Counted from the first letter of the stretch, positions 32,621 through 41,832 are shown. The stretch: 64,000 nucleotides of DNA from JBCBGF01 sp038526915 (GCA_038526915.1 JBCBGF010000002.1:434001-498000), one strand, 5' to 3'. The notes: a model not told the origin generated them from the letters alone. Numbers and translations are program-made.

Positions 32621-33412
32621 ATGACCCGGATCGACGCCAAATTCGCAGCCCTCAAGGCCCAAGGCCGCAAAGCCTTCGTCTCCTACATCATGGCCGGCGA
32701 CCCCGACCCGCAAACCTCGATGGAAATCCTGCGCGGCCTGCCCGACGCCGGCGTCGACATCATCGAACTGGGCCTGCCCTTCACCGATCCCATGGCCGAT
32801 GGCCCCACGATCCAACTCGCCGGCCAACGGGCACTGGAAGCAGGCCAAACGCTCGAAAGCACCCTCCAGATGGTCCGCGATTTCCGCAAGCAAGACGACA
32901 CCACCCCCATCGTCCTCATGGGCTACTACAACCCGATCTATTCCCGCGGGGTCGAGCGCTTCCTCACCGACGCCAAAGACGCCGGGATCGACGGCCTGAT
33001 CATCGTCGACCTGCCGCCCGAGGAAGACAGCGAGCTTTGCATCCCTGCCCAAGCTGCAGGCCTCAACTTCATCCGCCTCGCCACGCCCACAACCGATGAC
33101 AAGCGCCTGCCCACGGTGCTGCAAAACACCTCTGGCTTCGTCTATTACGTCTCGATCACCGGCATCACCGGCGCGGCCAACGCCCAAGCCGGAGATGTCG
33201 GCCCCGAGGTCACGCGCATCAAGGCCGCCACGGAACTCCCTGTTATCGTTGGCTTCGGCATCAAAACGCCCGACGCGGCCGAGGCCATAGCCACGGTCGC
33301 CGACGGTGCCGTCGTGGGCTCCGCCATCGTCGAACGCATCGCCGCGGGCGACGCGCCCTCAGACGTCGTGGCTTTCGTGGCGGACCTCGCCGCTGGCGCC
33401 CACCGCGCCTGA
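32621..33412 (+). CDS. trpA: Tryptophan synthase alpha subunit
   Basis: 263 aa. The catalytic Glu is in DIIELGLPFTDPMADGPTIQ (with the following Asp region in LIIVDLPPEE), and phosphate-binding loops are VIVGFGIKTPDAA and GAVVGSAIVERIA. It converts indole-3-glycerol phosphate to indole for TrpB. The start is the ATG of MTRIDAKFAALK; the open frame upstream is antisense to ychF. The last 54 bp overlap the convergent MarR gene. The partner gene trpB lies about 16 kb away on the other strand. Confidence 0.97.
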   Translation: MTRIDAKFAALKAQGRKAFVSYIMAGDPDPQTSMEILRGLPDAGVDIIELGLPFTDPMADGPTIQLAGQRALEAGQTLESTLQMVRDFRKQDDTTPIVLMGYYNPIYSRGVERFLTDAKDAGIDGLIIVDLPPEEDSELCIPAQAAGLNFIRLATPTTDDKRLPTVLQNTSGFVYYVSITGITGAANAQAGDVGPEVTRIKAATELPVIVGFGIKTPDAAEAIATVADGAVVGSAIVERIAAGDAPSDVVAFVADLAAGAHRA

Positions 33413-33865
33413 CACCCGCCCGTCCCGGTCGGCGTCCAGCACTGCCCGGATCTCCGCCAGCTTCGGCAGCATCGCCGCCAAGTCGCCTGCTGCGATCTTC
33501 CCCGCCAGCCGCTCCACATCCGGGACCAGTCCGGCAATCGCGTCGTCCCGAAACCGCCACCCCGCCCCAGTGATCCACACGCATTTCGACCGCTTGTCCG
33601 CCGGATTGGGCCGCATCTCAATGAGCCCCGCCTTCTCCAACCCGCTCAGCGTATGGGTCATCGTCGTCTTCGGCACCTGAAACGCCCGCGCGAGCGCCAG
33701 CGGCGTCTGCCCATCCTTCACCCGGATCAGATGGTTCAGCACCGTGAAATGCGAGATCAGGAACCCCTGCGGCAGCCGCGCCTCAAACAGGGCGCGGCTC
33801 AACTGTTCGATGATCCCAATCTCATTGAAGAACCCGAAAAAGGTCTCAAGCGTCCGGTCAGGCAT
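33359..33865 (-). CDS. MarR-family transcriptional regulator
   Basis: 168 aa. Winged-helix core: LALARAFQVPKTTMTHTLSGLEKAGLIEM with wing PADKRSKCVWITGAG, flanked by dimerisation helices. Its start overlaps the stop of the upstream flavoprotein gene by 8 bp, so the two are co-transcribed. The 3' end overlaps trpA. It probably senses a small redox-active or nitroaromatic-type ligand and controls the divergent region at 34962-35097. Confidence 0.88.
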   Translation of the reverse strand: MPDRTLETFFGFFNEIGIIEQLSRALFEARLPQGFLISHFTVLNHLIRVKDGQTPLALARAFQVPKTTMTHTLSGLEKAGLIEMRPNPADKRSKCVWITGAGWRFRDDAIAGLVPDVERLAGKIAAGDLAAMLPKLAEIRAVLDADRDGRVSGAVGASGEVRHESHDV

Positions 33866-34961
33866 TCACAAGTTTCGCCTCCAACGGCCAGCGCGGCGTG
33901 CGTGGCACTTGCCGACCGTAGCCCAGAAGCCCCAGCATTTGAACCGTCCCGCCATCCGGCGCGTAAAGGGTGTGCATCTCCTCATAATACGCTGACACTT
34001 CAGCATATTCCTGCAACGCCTGGCTCACGGGCCGCAGCTTCAGCCCCAGCGCCGTCGCCGCCAGATTGAGCCGCAGCCAGTCCTGCCCCGACTTGATCTG
34101 ATCGACACGCGTGTTCCCCGCCGTCACCGACACCGTGAACGCGGGCGCCGAGGCCACCGCATCCACCATCCCCTGCACCGCCTGCTGGTAGTTCGGGTTC
34201 GTCCGGTCGAGCGCCGCCTCGCGCGAGGCCAGTCCAAACAGCTTCAGCGAGTCCATCATCGGCCCGCCCAGATCGATCCCATCCGGGTTGGCGTTGATCT
34301 CCGCCTTGCCGATCCGCAATAGGTCAATGCTCTCCTTCAGCGTCCGATCCGTCTCCATCTCCGTCACCCAGGCGTCGGTCGCGATCCGGCGCAGCGTGGC
34401 GACGCCCGCCTCATCCCGCACGACCTGGGTGTAGGCGTTCAAAGGATCGCTCTCGGCCCCCACGGGCCGGGCATCGAACACCTCCTTGTAACTCCGCCGT
34501 TCCATGATCGCATCGGCTAGCGGGTCCCGCGTGCCGCCCGGTGCAAACACTGCGCGGGCCACCGGCCCGTCCTCCCCTTCCGGGAACAGGGTCATGTCAC
34601 AAGCATAACCATCGGCCCCCGCCGCAATCACCATCTGTTCGAGGAAACAGCCCATCCCGATGGTCAACTGCCGCCCGAACGGATCGGTATGGGGCAAGGT
34701 CCGTTCCGGATCGCGGTGCAGAACCACCGTATCCTCCCCCGCCAGTTCCACGAGCCACGGCTGAATATTGTGCGGGTTGGGCGCGAGCAGCGCAAAGGAC
34801 AACGCCCGCTTACGCGGATCGGCATAGCCCCCCGCTGCGTCCCATGGCTCCAAAGCGCGTGTGGGCGTGCGTGTTGTCAGAAAAGCCGCCGACCCCGCGG
34901 TGGCGGCCAGAATGGTTCCGCCACCCACAAGGGCCAGCATTTTGCGTCGGGAAAGCGTCAT
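33858..34961 (-). CDS. Acg-like exported FMN-binding nitroreductase-fold protein
   Basis: 367 aa with a twin-arginine leader (LSRRKMLALVGGGT). The body has two nitroreductase-like halves: LLAPNPHNIQPWLVEL is the conserved FMN-contact segment, and ERRSYKEVFDARPV and LRLNLAATALGLKLRPVSQALQEY follow as in the Acg/twin-arginine nitroreductase family. Exported, folded with flavin. It is directly upstream of, and overlapping, the MarR gene. Mycobacterial Acg has been proposed to sequester flavin; the role here is unknown. Confidence 0.85.
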   Translation of the reverse strand: MTLSRRKMLALVGGGTILAATAGSAAFLTTRTPTRALEPWDAAGGYADPRKRALSFALLAPNPHNIQPWLVELAGEDTVVLHRDPERTLPHTDPFGRQLTIGMGCFLEQMVIAAGADGYACDMTLFPEGEDGPVARAVFAPGGTRDPLADAIMERRSYKEVFDARPVGAESDPLNAYTQVVRDEAGVATLRRIATDAWVTEMETDRTLKESIDLLRIGKAEINANPDGIDLGGPMMDSLKLFGLASREAALDRTNPNYQQAVQGMVDAVASAPAFTVSVTAGNTRVDQIKSGQDWLRLNLAATALGLKLRPVSQALQEYAEVSAYYEEMHTLYAPDGGTVQMLGLLGYGRQVPRTPRWPLEAKLVNA

Positions 34962-34981
34962 CGGTCAGGCTCCATATTGTT

Positions 34982-35015
34982 CGATATCGCACCATCTAGT
35001 ACGACATCGCACCAT
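34982..35015. promoter_or_regulatory. Tandem 14-bp repeats, candidate MarR sites
   Basis: CGATATCGCACCAT and CGACATCGCACCAT differ at one base and are spaced exactly 20 bp apart (two DNA turns), in the gap between the Acg-like/MarR operon and the divergent lldD-like gene. This spacing suits cooperative regulator binding affecting both promoters. Confidence 0.5.
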
Positions 35016-35097
35016 ATTCAAGACCCTTTCGCCGCATTGCCGCACAAACCCCCAAGCGATATCCACGATCACCAGTTCAGGGAGGAGCTGCCCGTCC

Positions 35098-36267
35098 ATG
35101 CCGACCATCACCAATATCGACGATCTCAAGCGCATCTACCGCCGCCGCGTGCCCAAGATGTTCTACGACTACGCCGAATCCGGCAGCTGGACGGAACAGA
35201 CCTTTCGCGAGAACACATCCGACTTCGACCAGATCCGCCTGCGCCAGCGCATCGCCGTCGACATGGATGGCCGATCCACGAAGTGCCAGATGCTGGGGCA
35301 GGATTACGCGATGCCCGTGGCCCTCGCCCCCGTTGGCCTGACGGGCATGCAGAGCGCCGATGGGGAAATCAAAGCGGCGAAAGCCGCCGAGAAGTTCGGC
35401 GTGCCCTTCACGCTCTCCACAATGTCAATCTGTTCGATCGAGGATGTGGCCGAGCACACCGACGCGCCCTTCTGGTTTCAGGTCTACACGCTGAAGGACG
35501 ACGATTTCATGCGCCGTCTGATCGGTCGGGCCAAGGATGCGGGCTGTTCGGCGCTGGTGATCACCGTGGACCTGCAGATCATGGGCCAGCGGCACAAGGA
35601 CATCAAAAACGGCCTCTCCGCGCCCCCGAAACTGACGCCCGCCTCAATCGCCAACATGGCCACGAAAGTGCCCTGGGGGCTGGAGATGCTGCAGACCAAG
35701 CGGCGGTTTTTCGGCAATATCGTCGGCCACGCCAAGGGGGTCAGCGATCCCGCTTCGCTATCCTCCTGGACGGCGGAGGCGTTTGATCCTTCGCTCGACT
35801 GGAAGCGCATCGCCCAGATCATGGAGTGGTGGGACGGGCCAGTGATCCTGAAGGGGATCCTGGACGCCGAGGATGCCATGAAGGCCGTCGAGGTCGGGGC
35901 CGACGCCATCGTCGTGTCGAACCATGGCGGGCGGCAGTTGGACGGGGCGCTCTCGTCCATCCGCATGCTGCCCGAGATCGTCGATGCTGTGGGCGACAAG
36001 ATCGAGGTGCATCTCGACAGCGGCATCCGCTCGGGCCAGGACGTGCTGAAGGCGGTGGCGATGGGCGCGAAGGGCACGATGATCGGGCGGGCCTTCGTCT
36101 ACGGGCTCGGCGCGATGGGTCAGGCGGGCGTGACGCGGGCGCTGGAGGTGATCCACAAGGAGCTCGACACGACCATGGCGCTGTGCGGGCGGCGGGATAT
36201 CAACGAGGTGGATCGGGATATTCTCTTGGTGCCAGAGGATTTTGCGGGGCGGTGGGTGCGGAACTGA
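35098..36267 (+). CDS. lldD: FMN-dependent L-lactate dehydrogenase-like alpha-hydroxyacid oxidase
   Basis: 389 aa from the ATG after GGGAGGAGCTGCCCGTCC. TIM-barrel alpha-hydroxyacid dehydrogenase: YDYAESGSWTE near the N-terminus, PVALAPVGLTGMQ, WFQVYTLKDD, LVITVDLQIMGQR, the Lys in VILKGILDAEDA, and the catalytic base His in SNHGGRQLDGA, then HLDSGIRSGQDVLKA and GRAFVYGLGAMG for FMN phosphate. It oxidises L-lactate or a close analogue into the respiratory chain. Lactate is the most common substrate; glycolate or mandelate cannot be excluded. Confidence 0.92.
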   Translation: MPTITNIDDLKRIYRRRVPKMFYDYAESGSWTEQTFRENTSDFDQIRLRQRIAVDMDGRSTKCQMLGQDYAMPVALAPVGLTGMQSADGEIKAAKAAEKFGVPFTLSTMSICSIEDVAEHTDAPFWFQVYTLKDDDFMRRLIGRAKDAGCSALVITVDLQIMGQRHKDIKNGLSAPPKLTPASIANMATKVPWGLEMLQTKRRFFGNIVGHAKGVSDPASLSSWTAEAFDPSLDWKRIAQIMEWWDGPVILKGILDAEDAMKAVEVGADAIVVSNHGGRQLDGALSSIRMLPEIVDAVGDKIEVHLDSGIRSGQDVLKAVAMGAKGTMIGRAFVYGLGAMGQAGVTRALEVIHKELDTTMALCGRRDINEVDRDILLVPEDFAGRWVRN

Positions 36268-36357
36268 CACGCCGCTCCGTCGAAGACTCGGTGACGGCGG
36301 CCCCCGAACGTCAGGTGAGGGAGTGACTGGCCAAGCACCACCCGTCCACGCCTTGGT

Positions 36358-36442
36358 GAGGGCAGACCCCGACCGCGGGTGGGGGCATAGCCCCCGCCCT
36401 GGGGGGCGGTCGGGGGCTGCCCGACCTATCGGCCGGGCGGGT
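36358..36442. repeat. GC-rich palindromic repeat, copy A
   Basis: Inverted arms GGGGGCATAGCCCCC and CGACCG/CGGTCG give nested hairpins. The 54 bases 36370-36423 are identical to 56648-56701. It sits downstream of lldD and before the convergent MFS gene, so it may also end both transcripts. Confidence 0.85.
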
Positions 36443-37590
36443 CATATCCGCGAGGTATCTCCCAGCCTTCTAATCCCCGGCAAAAACACGAAAATCAGCC
36501 CCACCATCCCACCAATCACCAAAAACGCCACCCGCAGCCCGAACGCCTCGGACACGACCCCCATCACCATCGGCGCCAAAAAGAACGCCATGAAGCCCAT
36601 AACCGCCGTCCGCGCCACCACCACTGTCCGCGCCCAGGGCGGGACCAGCCGCCCCGCGATCCCGATCCCGATGGGCCCGATCACCGACACACCCAGGCCC
36701 AGCACCCCAAAGCCCAAATACGCCACCGCCACGCTCGGCGCGACTGCCGCCAGCACCGCGCCTGCCATCGCCAGACACGTCCCGATCACGATGATCCGCA
36801 TCTCGCTGATCCGCTCCGACACCGCCTGCCCCGAAAATCGCCCCAGCGCCATCATCAGCCCCAGCGTCGCAGGCCCCAAGGCCCCCTCCGCCGCGCCGCC
36901 GCCCAGCGTGCGCTCCACATGCAGGGCCGACCATGCCTCCACCGCCGCCTCGCCCGAGAACGCCAAAAGCACCACCGCCCCGCACAAAAGCACCGGCAAC
37001 ATCGGCGCCCGCCGCGATCCCTCCTCAGGCGCCTCCACCGGATCGACCGGCATCCAGAGCTGCGTGGCGATAAGCGCAATCACCACCGCACAGGCCCCAA
37101 AGATCACCAAAGCCGCCAGATCCGCCTCGCGCCCCAGCCCCGTGGCCACCGCCGACACCGCATAAGAGATCGAAAACACCCCGTGGTTGGCGTTCATCAA
37201 GGCCCGCCCCTCGCGCGCCTCGAGCGCACTCACCCGCGCGTTCATCAGCACATCGAGCGTCCCCGACGCGAGCCCCAGCGCCACCATGGTCAGCGCAAAG
37301 GCCAAAGGCGTCTCCACCACCCCGGGCAGGACCATCACACAGCCAAAGACAGCCGCCACAATCTGCATCCCCCGCGCGCCCAGCCAGCTTTCGAGCTTCG
37401 GCGCCAGAAACATCGCCGTCAAAAGCCCCGCGGCTGAGCATAAGAGAAGCGACCCAAACACCGCATCATTCACACCGAGCCGCGCCTTGGTGACAGGCAC
37501 CATGGCGGCAAAGGTGCCCCAGAACACCCCGATCACCACAAAGGCCATCGCGGGCGTGCGCGACACGGAAAGCGCGGTCAAAACGGACAT
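36442..37590 (-). CDS. Major facilitator superfamily transporter
   Basis: 382 aa from the ATG of MSVLTALSVSRTPAMAF; longer extensions run into low-complexity sequence. Twelve hydrophobic segments. The MFS loop signatures are weakly visible (LMNARVSALEAREGRALMNANHGVFSISYAVSAVATGLG and the second-half ALGRFSGQAVSERI). It resembles the FucP/YbjJ-like group of putative exporters. The substrate is unknown. It is divergent from the secreted protein gene at 37684. Confidence 0.87.
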   Translation of the reverse strand: MSVLTALSVSRTPAMAFVVIGVFWGTFAAMVPVTKARLGVNDAVFGSLLLCSAAGLLTAMFLAPKLESWLGARGMQIVAAVFGCVMVLPGVVETPLAFALTMVALGLASGTLDVLMNARVSALEAREGRALMNANHGVFSISYAVSAVATGLGREADLAALVIFGACAVVIALIATQLWMPVDPVEAPEEGSRRAPMLPVLLCGAVVLLAFSGEAAVEAWSALHVERTLGGGAAEGALGPATLGLMMALGRFSGQAVSERISEMRIIVIGTCLAMAGAVLAAVAPSVAVAYLGFGVLGLGVSVIGPIGIGIAGRLVPPWARTVVVARTAVMGFMAFFLAPMVMGVVSEAFGLRVAFLVIGGMVGLIFVFLPGIRRLGDTSRI

Positions 37591-37683
37591 GGCCGCCCAT
37601 TGCCGCAGCGCACCGGCCCGCACAAGCGGGAAATGAGGCACCCGCCCGCTTATCCGCAAAGACCTGCCGTGATAGACGGGGTC

Positions 37684-38223
37684 ATGCGTTCTGCCCTGAT
37701 CCCTGCCATCCTGCTTTGGCTCTCTGCCCCGGCCCTCGCGCAAGTCGCGCCGAGCGAAGCGGTTGCCGGGCGCGTGGCAGAGGCCTCGGAGGCCTGGTTC
37801 GACCTGCTCCCAAGCGCCGATTTCGAGGCCGAGCGTGGGTATTTCACGCCGTCGCTCGCAAACACCATGCCCCCTGCCCGCTGGGCCGAGTTCCGGCGGG
37901 CGACAATCGCGCGAAGCGGCGGTGCTACCCCGCGCTACCGCGGTCATGGGCTGACGTTCTACCCCGGCGATACCCTGCGCGCGGCGGTGGATTTCTGGGG
38001 CGAGGCCGTGCCCGGGGATATCTACATCTGCGGCTATGTCGTCTGGGCCGTTCCAGACGCGTCTCAGATCGGCCTGACCCGGATGGAAGAGAACATCGTC
38101 GAGGTCACCCTGTTTCGCGCGATGGATCAGGACGATGCACTTCAGACACTCACAAACTGGCGCTGTCCTGACGGTTTGGTGCGGGCGATTTTGGGTCTTT
38201 CGCAGCCCGAGGAAACCGGCTAG
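37684..38223 (+). CDS. Secreted DUF4019-like protein
   Basis: 179 aa from the ATG giving a clear signal peptide (SALIPAILLWLSAPALAQ). The mature segment EASEAWFDLLPSADFEAERGYFTPSLA...WAEFRRATIARSGGATPRYRGHGLTFYP resembles the DUF4019 pattern (Trp, a repeated phenylalanine strand, Arg-x-x-x-Gly). The C-terminus contains CGYVVWAV. The role is unknown; it lies 61 bp upstream of the L25 gene. Confidence 0.7.
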   Translation: MRSALIPAILLWLSAPALAQVAPSEAVAGRVAEASEAWFDLLPSADFEAERGYFTPSLANTMPPARWAEFRRATIARSGGATPRYRGHGLTFYPGDTLRAAVDFWGEAVPGDIYICGYVVWAVPDASQIGLTRMEENIVEVTLFRAMDQDDALQTLTNWRCPDGLVRAILGLSQPEETG

Positions 38224-38284
38224 AAGCCACGCTTCATCGGGCCGACACCCTTGGAGGCGGCCCTTCTTACATTGGAGAAGACCT

Positions 38285-38944
38285 ATGGCTGGTGAGATCC
38301 CTGATCTTCACGCCAAGGTACGGACGGGGACAGGCAAGGGGGCCGCCCGTCAAGCTCGCCGTGATGGCGACGTACCTGGCATCGTATATGGCGGCGGCAC
38401 CGATCCGTTGCCCATCAACATCCCCTTCAACGTGCTGTTCAAGAGGCTCAAACAGGGTCGCTTCCTATCGACGCTCTTCAACATGAAGGTCGACGGCCAC
38501 GACGACGTGCGCGTGATCTGCCGCAACGTCCAGCGCGATGTGGTGAAAGACCTGCCCACGCATGTGGACTTCATGCGCCTGAAGCGGACCACCAAGATCA
38601 ACCTGTTCATCCCGGTCGAGATCGTGGGCGAAGAGGATTGCCCCGGCCTGCGCAAGGGTGGCGTGCTGACACTGGTCCGGCCCGAGATCGAACTGATCGT
38701 GACAGCCGGCGATATCCCCGAAAGCATCCCCGTGGATATCTCGACCATGGAAGTGGGCGACACCGCAACGATTTCGGGCGTGACGCTGCCCACCGGCGCC
38801 AAGCCCACAATCGACCGTGACTTCGTGATCGCCAACATCTCGGCCCCGTCGAGCCTCAAGTCCAGCGAGAGCGAGGATGAAGGTGGCGACGACGCGACCG
38901 ATGAGGGCGCGGGCGAGGCCAAGGACGAAACCGAAGAGGCATAA
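38285..38944 (+). CDS. rplY: 50S ribosomal protein L25/general stress protein Ctc
   Basis: This 219-aa protein is the long (Ctc-type) form. The N-terminal L25 5S-rRNA-binding domain (AKVRTGTGKGAARQARRDGDVPGIVYGGG) is followed by the TL5-like beta domain (FIPVEIVGEEDCPGLRKGGVL) and an acidic low-complexity tail of about 25 residues. TTGGAGAAGACCT precedes the ATG. It is a component of the central protuberance of the large subunit. Confidence 0.96.
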   Translation: MAGEIPDLHAKVRTGTGKGAARQARRDGDVPGIVYGGGTDPLPINIPFNVLFKRLKQGRFLSTLFNMKVDGHDDVRVICRNVQRDVVKDLPTHVDFMRLKRTTKINLFIPVEIVGEEDCPGLRKGGVLTLVRPEIELIVTAGDIPESIPVDISTMEVGDTATISGVTLPTGAKPTIDRDFVIANISAPSSLKSSESEDEGGDDATDEGAGEAKDETEEA

Positions 38945-38971
38945 GGCCTTCTGGTGTACCGACACTCTGGA

Positions 38972-38995
38972 ACGGGGCCCGCGCGGCCCCGTTTT
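38972..38995 (+). terminator. Rho-independent terminator after L25
   Basis: Stem ACGGGGCC/GGCCCCGT with loop CGCGC, followed by TTT. It lies 28 bp beyond the L25 stop. Confidence 0.85.
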
Positions 38996-39336
38996 GCATT
39001 TGCGGGCATACCACCGAACGGTCAGGCCACCGGTGCTTTACCCTTGGTGTCTAAAACCCCTCCCCGGATCCAATGCACTCGGTCGCAGGTGCCCCAGACC
39101 ATCGGGGCACAGTCGGCAAATCGATACGTTGGGGGACACGAAAATCGCCCCCGACACGACACCAGACCACCGCACCGGCGGCGCCGCCACCAAAAAGTGC
39201 TCTACGACGAACGGCAAACGCCCCCACGCCCGACCGCGCCACAACGGCGGCGGAGGGGTGTTTCGGCGTGCCGAAATCCCATGGCCGTCACACAGAAATG
39301 ACTGTCCCGCCGCGCGCCCCGCCCTACAGTCGGGTC
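38996..39336. other. Intergenic stretch, nothing recognised
   Basis: About 340 bases between the L25 terminator and the YceI-like gene. Open frames here are out of keeping with gene structure and lack domains. It presumably holds the promoter of the YceI/b561 pair. Confidence 0.35.
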
Positions 39337-39909
39337 ATGCGGCTATGCTCCCTCCTCCTTTGCTTCTTCGCGCTCATCGCCAGCGGCGCTGTGGCCGCGC
39401 CCCAAAGCTATCTCCTGGATACCGAGCAATCGCGCGTCCGCTATGAGGTGGATTTCGGCCCGGATATCATCGACGGCACCATGCCGGTGTCACGCGCCAC
39501 TGTGGTGGTCGACTTCGACACCGTCGCCAACAGCCAGGTCGACGTTACGCTCAGCCCCGGAGGCGCGACCGCCAGCTTCCCCTTCGCCGCCCAAGCCCTG
39601 CGCGGCCCCAAGGTTCTGGCCACGGATGAATATCCCGATCTGACCTTCGTCTCCTCCTCCGTCCGCCCCGAGGGAACCGGCGCCATCGTCACCGGCGACA
39701 TCACCATCCGCGACGTCACCCGGCCCATCGCCCTCAACGCACAGTTCTTTCGCCCCCAGGGCACCCAGCAGGGCGACCGGCGCGAGCTTTGGATCGAGAT
39801 GACCGGCGCGGTCAGCCGCAGCGCGTTTGGCGCCGATGGCTGGAGCGATCTGGTGCAGGACGAGGTGCGCCTGCGCATCCTCGCGCGGATCACCCGGGCC
39901 GAGGAATAA
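39337..39909 (+). CDS. YceI-family periplasmic lipid-binding protein
   Basis: 190 aa with a Sec signal (LLLCFFALIASGAVAA). The lipocalin-like YceI strand pattern is clear: YLLDTEQSRVRYEVDFG, PVSRATVVVDFDTVANSQVDVTLSP, EYPDLTFVSSSVRPEGTGAIVTGDITIRDVTRPIAL, and the Arg-Ser-Ala-Phe-Gly end. It binds isoprenoid quinones or similar lipids. It is followed 2 bp later by cytochrome b561, a frequent YceI partner. Confidence 0.92.
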   Translation: MRLCSLLLCFFALIASGAVAAPQSYLLDTEQSRVRYEVDFGPDIIDGTMPVSRATVVVDFDTVANSQVDVTLSPGGATASFPFAAQALRGPKVLATDEYPDLTFVSSSVRPEGTGAIVTGDITIRDVTRPIALNAQFFRPQGTQQGDRRELWIEMTGAVSRSAFGADGWSDLVQDEVRLRILARITRAEE

Positions 39910-39911
39910 CC

Positions 39912-40454
39912 ATGCAGTTGCGCAATACGCTCAACGAGTTCGGGATCATCACCCGGGTGCTGCACTGGCTGATCGCGGTGGGTGTGATCGCCATGCTGGC
40001 CCTGGGCAGCTACATCACGCGGATGGAGGTGGGCTTTTCGAATTTCTGGCTGTTCGGCCTGCACAAGAGCATCGGGCTCACCCTGTTTCTACTCGTCGGC
40101 ATCCGCATTGTTTGGCACGTGATCTCGCGCCCGCCCGCGCCCCTGCCGTCGGCCCCCTGGAAAGACCGGCTGGCCCGCTGGGTGCACCTGGGGTTCTATG
40201 CCCTTCTGGTGCTCGTCCCCCTCACCGGCTGGATCGCCAGCGCGGCCTCGGGCCTCGACGTTGTGGTGTTCGACCGCCTGACCCTGCCCCAGATCGCACC
40301 GACATCGGAGACGGTGGAAGAGGCGTTCTTCACCCTGCACTGGGGTCTGACGAAACTCTTGGCGGCCTTGGCCCTCCTGCACATCGCGGGCGCCCTGACA
40401 CGCCGCGACGGCACCCTGCGCCGGATGATCCTGGGCCGCGCGACGGCCGACTAA
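39912..40454 (+). CDS. Cytochrome b561
   Basis: 180 aa with four transmembrane helices and haem-ligand histidines in RVLHWLIAV, LHKSIGL, VHLGFYALL and LLHIAGA. It transfers electrons across the membrane between quinol and periplasmic acceptors; the YceI protein next to it may supply or sense the quinone. The end overlaps the convergent Nudix gene by 4 bp. It is distinct in sequence from the island b561 at 7572. Confidence 0.92.
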   Translation: MQLRNTLNEFGIITRVLHWLIAVGVIAMLALGSYITRMEVGFSNFWLFGLHKSIGLTLFLLVGIRIVWHVISRPPAPLPSAPWKDRLARWVHLGFYALLVLVPLTGWIASAASGLDVVVFDRLTLPQIAPTSETVEEAFFTLHWGLTKLLAALALLHIAGALTRRDGTLRRMILGRATAD

Positions 40455-40861
40455 CCCTCGAGATACTCCCGAAACCGATCTCGCAGAAACGGGACGGCGC
40501 CTTCATGGGCCAGAAACTCCGCGTGCCCCATCATCCGCCACCATTGCCCCTCATCCCCGAACCGGATCGACGCAACCTCGTCTTCGGTGATTGGAGCCGC
40601 GAAGAAATAGCCGTCAGAACCGGGCACGAACATGCTCGGATAGTGCCGCTTCCAGATAATGCGCGACGGCGGTAGGCGCAGGCCGAACTCTTCCTCGGTC
40701 TCACGCAGCGCGCAGTCTTCGGGGCTCTCATCCCCTTCCCGCGCGCCACCTGGCAGATCCCACCAGCCGGGATAGGGGATCGAAGGGATATCATCGCGCA
40801 GGTAGGTGACAAGCTGGTCCCCCAGGACCAGTGCGATCTTGGCCCCCGTGAACGCCGACAT
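40451..40861 (-). CDS. Nudix hydrolase
   Basis: 136 aa from the ATG of MSAFTGAKIALVLGDQLVTY. The Nudix box GGAREGDESPEDCALRETEEEFGL (residues about 38-61) fits GX5EX7REUXEEXGU. Cytosolic; it cleaves nucleoside diphosphates linked to another moiety, substrate unknown. It follows the membrane-protein gene on the same strand by 2 bp. Confidence 0.92.
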   Translation of the reverse strand: MSAFTGAKIALVLGDQLVTYLRDDIPSIPYPGWWDLPGGAREGDESPEDCALRETEEEFGLRLPPSRIIWKRHYPSMFVPGSDGYFFAAPITEDEVASIRFGDEGQWWRMMGHAEFLAHEGAVPFLRDRFREYLEG

Positions 40862-40863
40862 TG

Positions 40864-41832
40864 TTAGCCCGCCCAGGGCAGGAGGTAGAGGGGATGGGTC
40901 AGCCACAAAACGGGGTCGTAATTCATGAACTGTCCAAAGACGATCGACACCGGCACCGCCAACCACACGAGCATCGCCAGCCCCAGCCAGACCCAGCGCA
41001 TCACGCGTGACGGCACCGCGCCCTCCGCCCGGACATCCGGCCAGAGCGCCGGCCAGCGGGCGGCGGCGCGGGGGATGCTGCGCGCATAGAGGCGTGCGGC
41101 CATCGTGCGCAGGAAGAGGAGGACGGCAAAGGACAGCGCGGCCCCGGCCAGCATGAAGCCGCGCGCGACTTGCAACTGCGCCTCGGGCGTCATCTCGGCA
41201 AAGCCAGGCACGATCCCTTCGACGAACACAGGCATCGCGCGCAGGCCAAAGAAGGGCACCACCGTCAAGGCCGACAGCAGCGCCAGCCACACCGCGCGCC
41301 AACCGGCGGCGGCAAAGACGCTGTGGATGCGGCGCAGCTCAAAGAACGCAGGCCAGCGGCGTTCGGCTGCGAAATGCGCGAGGGCAAAGGGCAGATGCGC
41401 GAGGACCGGGAGGGCCAGCGCAGTGCCCGCGAACCAGATCAGCGGACCGACCGAGGCCTGTTCATACCCCTTGTTGAACGAGTTTTCCCACCCCGCCCAC
41501 CAGGCGCCCAGCCAGGCGAGCGTGAAGGGTAGCGTGAAGACGGCCAGACCCGCCGCCGTCATCACCCCGCTGCGGATATTGGCCCCCAGCCCACCCAGGG
41601 CGCGGGCAATCCCACCCTGCCCCTTTGGCCCGAGGATCCATCCCACGGGCTCAGGGGCCTGGCCCCTATGCCGGTCGATGGTGGCCCCCATCACCCGCGT
41701 CAGCCAGCCCAGCGCGATCAGGGCCGTCACGGGGGTCAGGCAGAACAGGGTGCCCAGGATCAGATCACGGATGAGGCCCACAAGCCGCCCCGGCAGGGCC
41801 AGCACACCGCGTCGCGCGGTGGCGGTGCTCAT
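40864..41832 (-). CDS. Multi-pass membrane protein of unknown function
   Basis: 322 aa with about five to six hydrophobic segments. An LFCLTPVTALIALGWLTRVMG segment leads, the middle has long helices (AGWRAVWLALLSALTVVPFFG), and the end is YDPVLWLTHPLYLLPWAG. It resembles DUF4013-type bacterial membrane proteins but I cannot name a family. Its ATG overlaps the phosphatase stop by 4 bp, suggesting joint action with an exported phosphatase or sulfatase. Confidence 0.75.
   Translation of the reverse strand: MSTATARRGVLALPGRLVGLIRDLILGTLFCLTPVTALIALGWLTRVMGATIDRHRGQAPEPVGWILGPKGQGGIARALGGLGANIRSGVMTAAGLAVFTLPFTLAWLGAWWAGWENSFNKGYEQASVGPLIWFAGTALALPVLAHLPFALAHFAAERRWPAFFELRRIHSVFAAAGWRAVWLALLSALTVVPFFGLRAMPVFVEGIVPGFAEMTPEAQLQVARGFMLAGAALSFAVLLFLRTMAARLYARSIPRAAARWPALWPDVRAEGAVPSRVMRWVWLGLAMLVWLAVPVSIVFGQFMNYDPVLWLTHPLYLLPWAG

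Noticed and set aside
31912..33099. Long plus-strand frames over ychF leading into trpA
   Set aside because: They are antisense to ychF; trpA starts at its own ATG at 32621.
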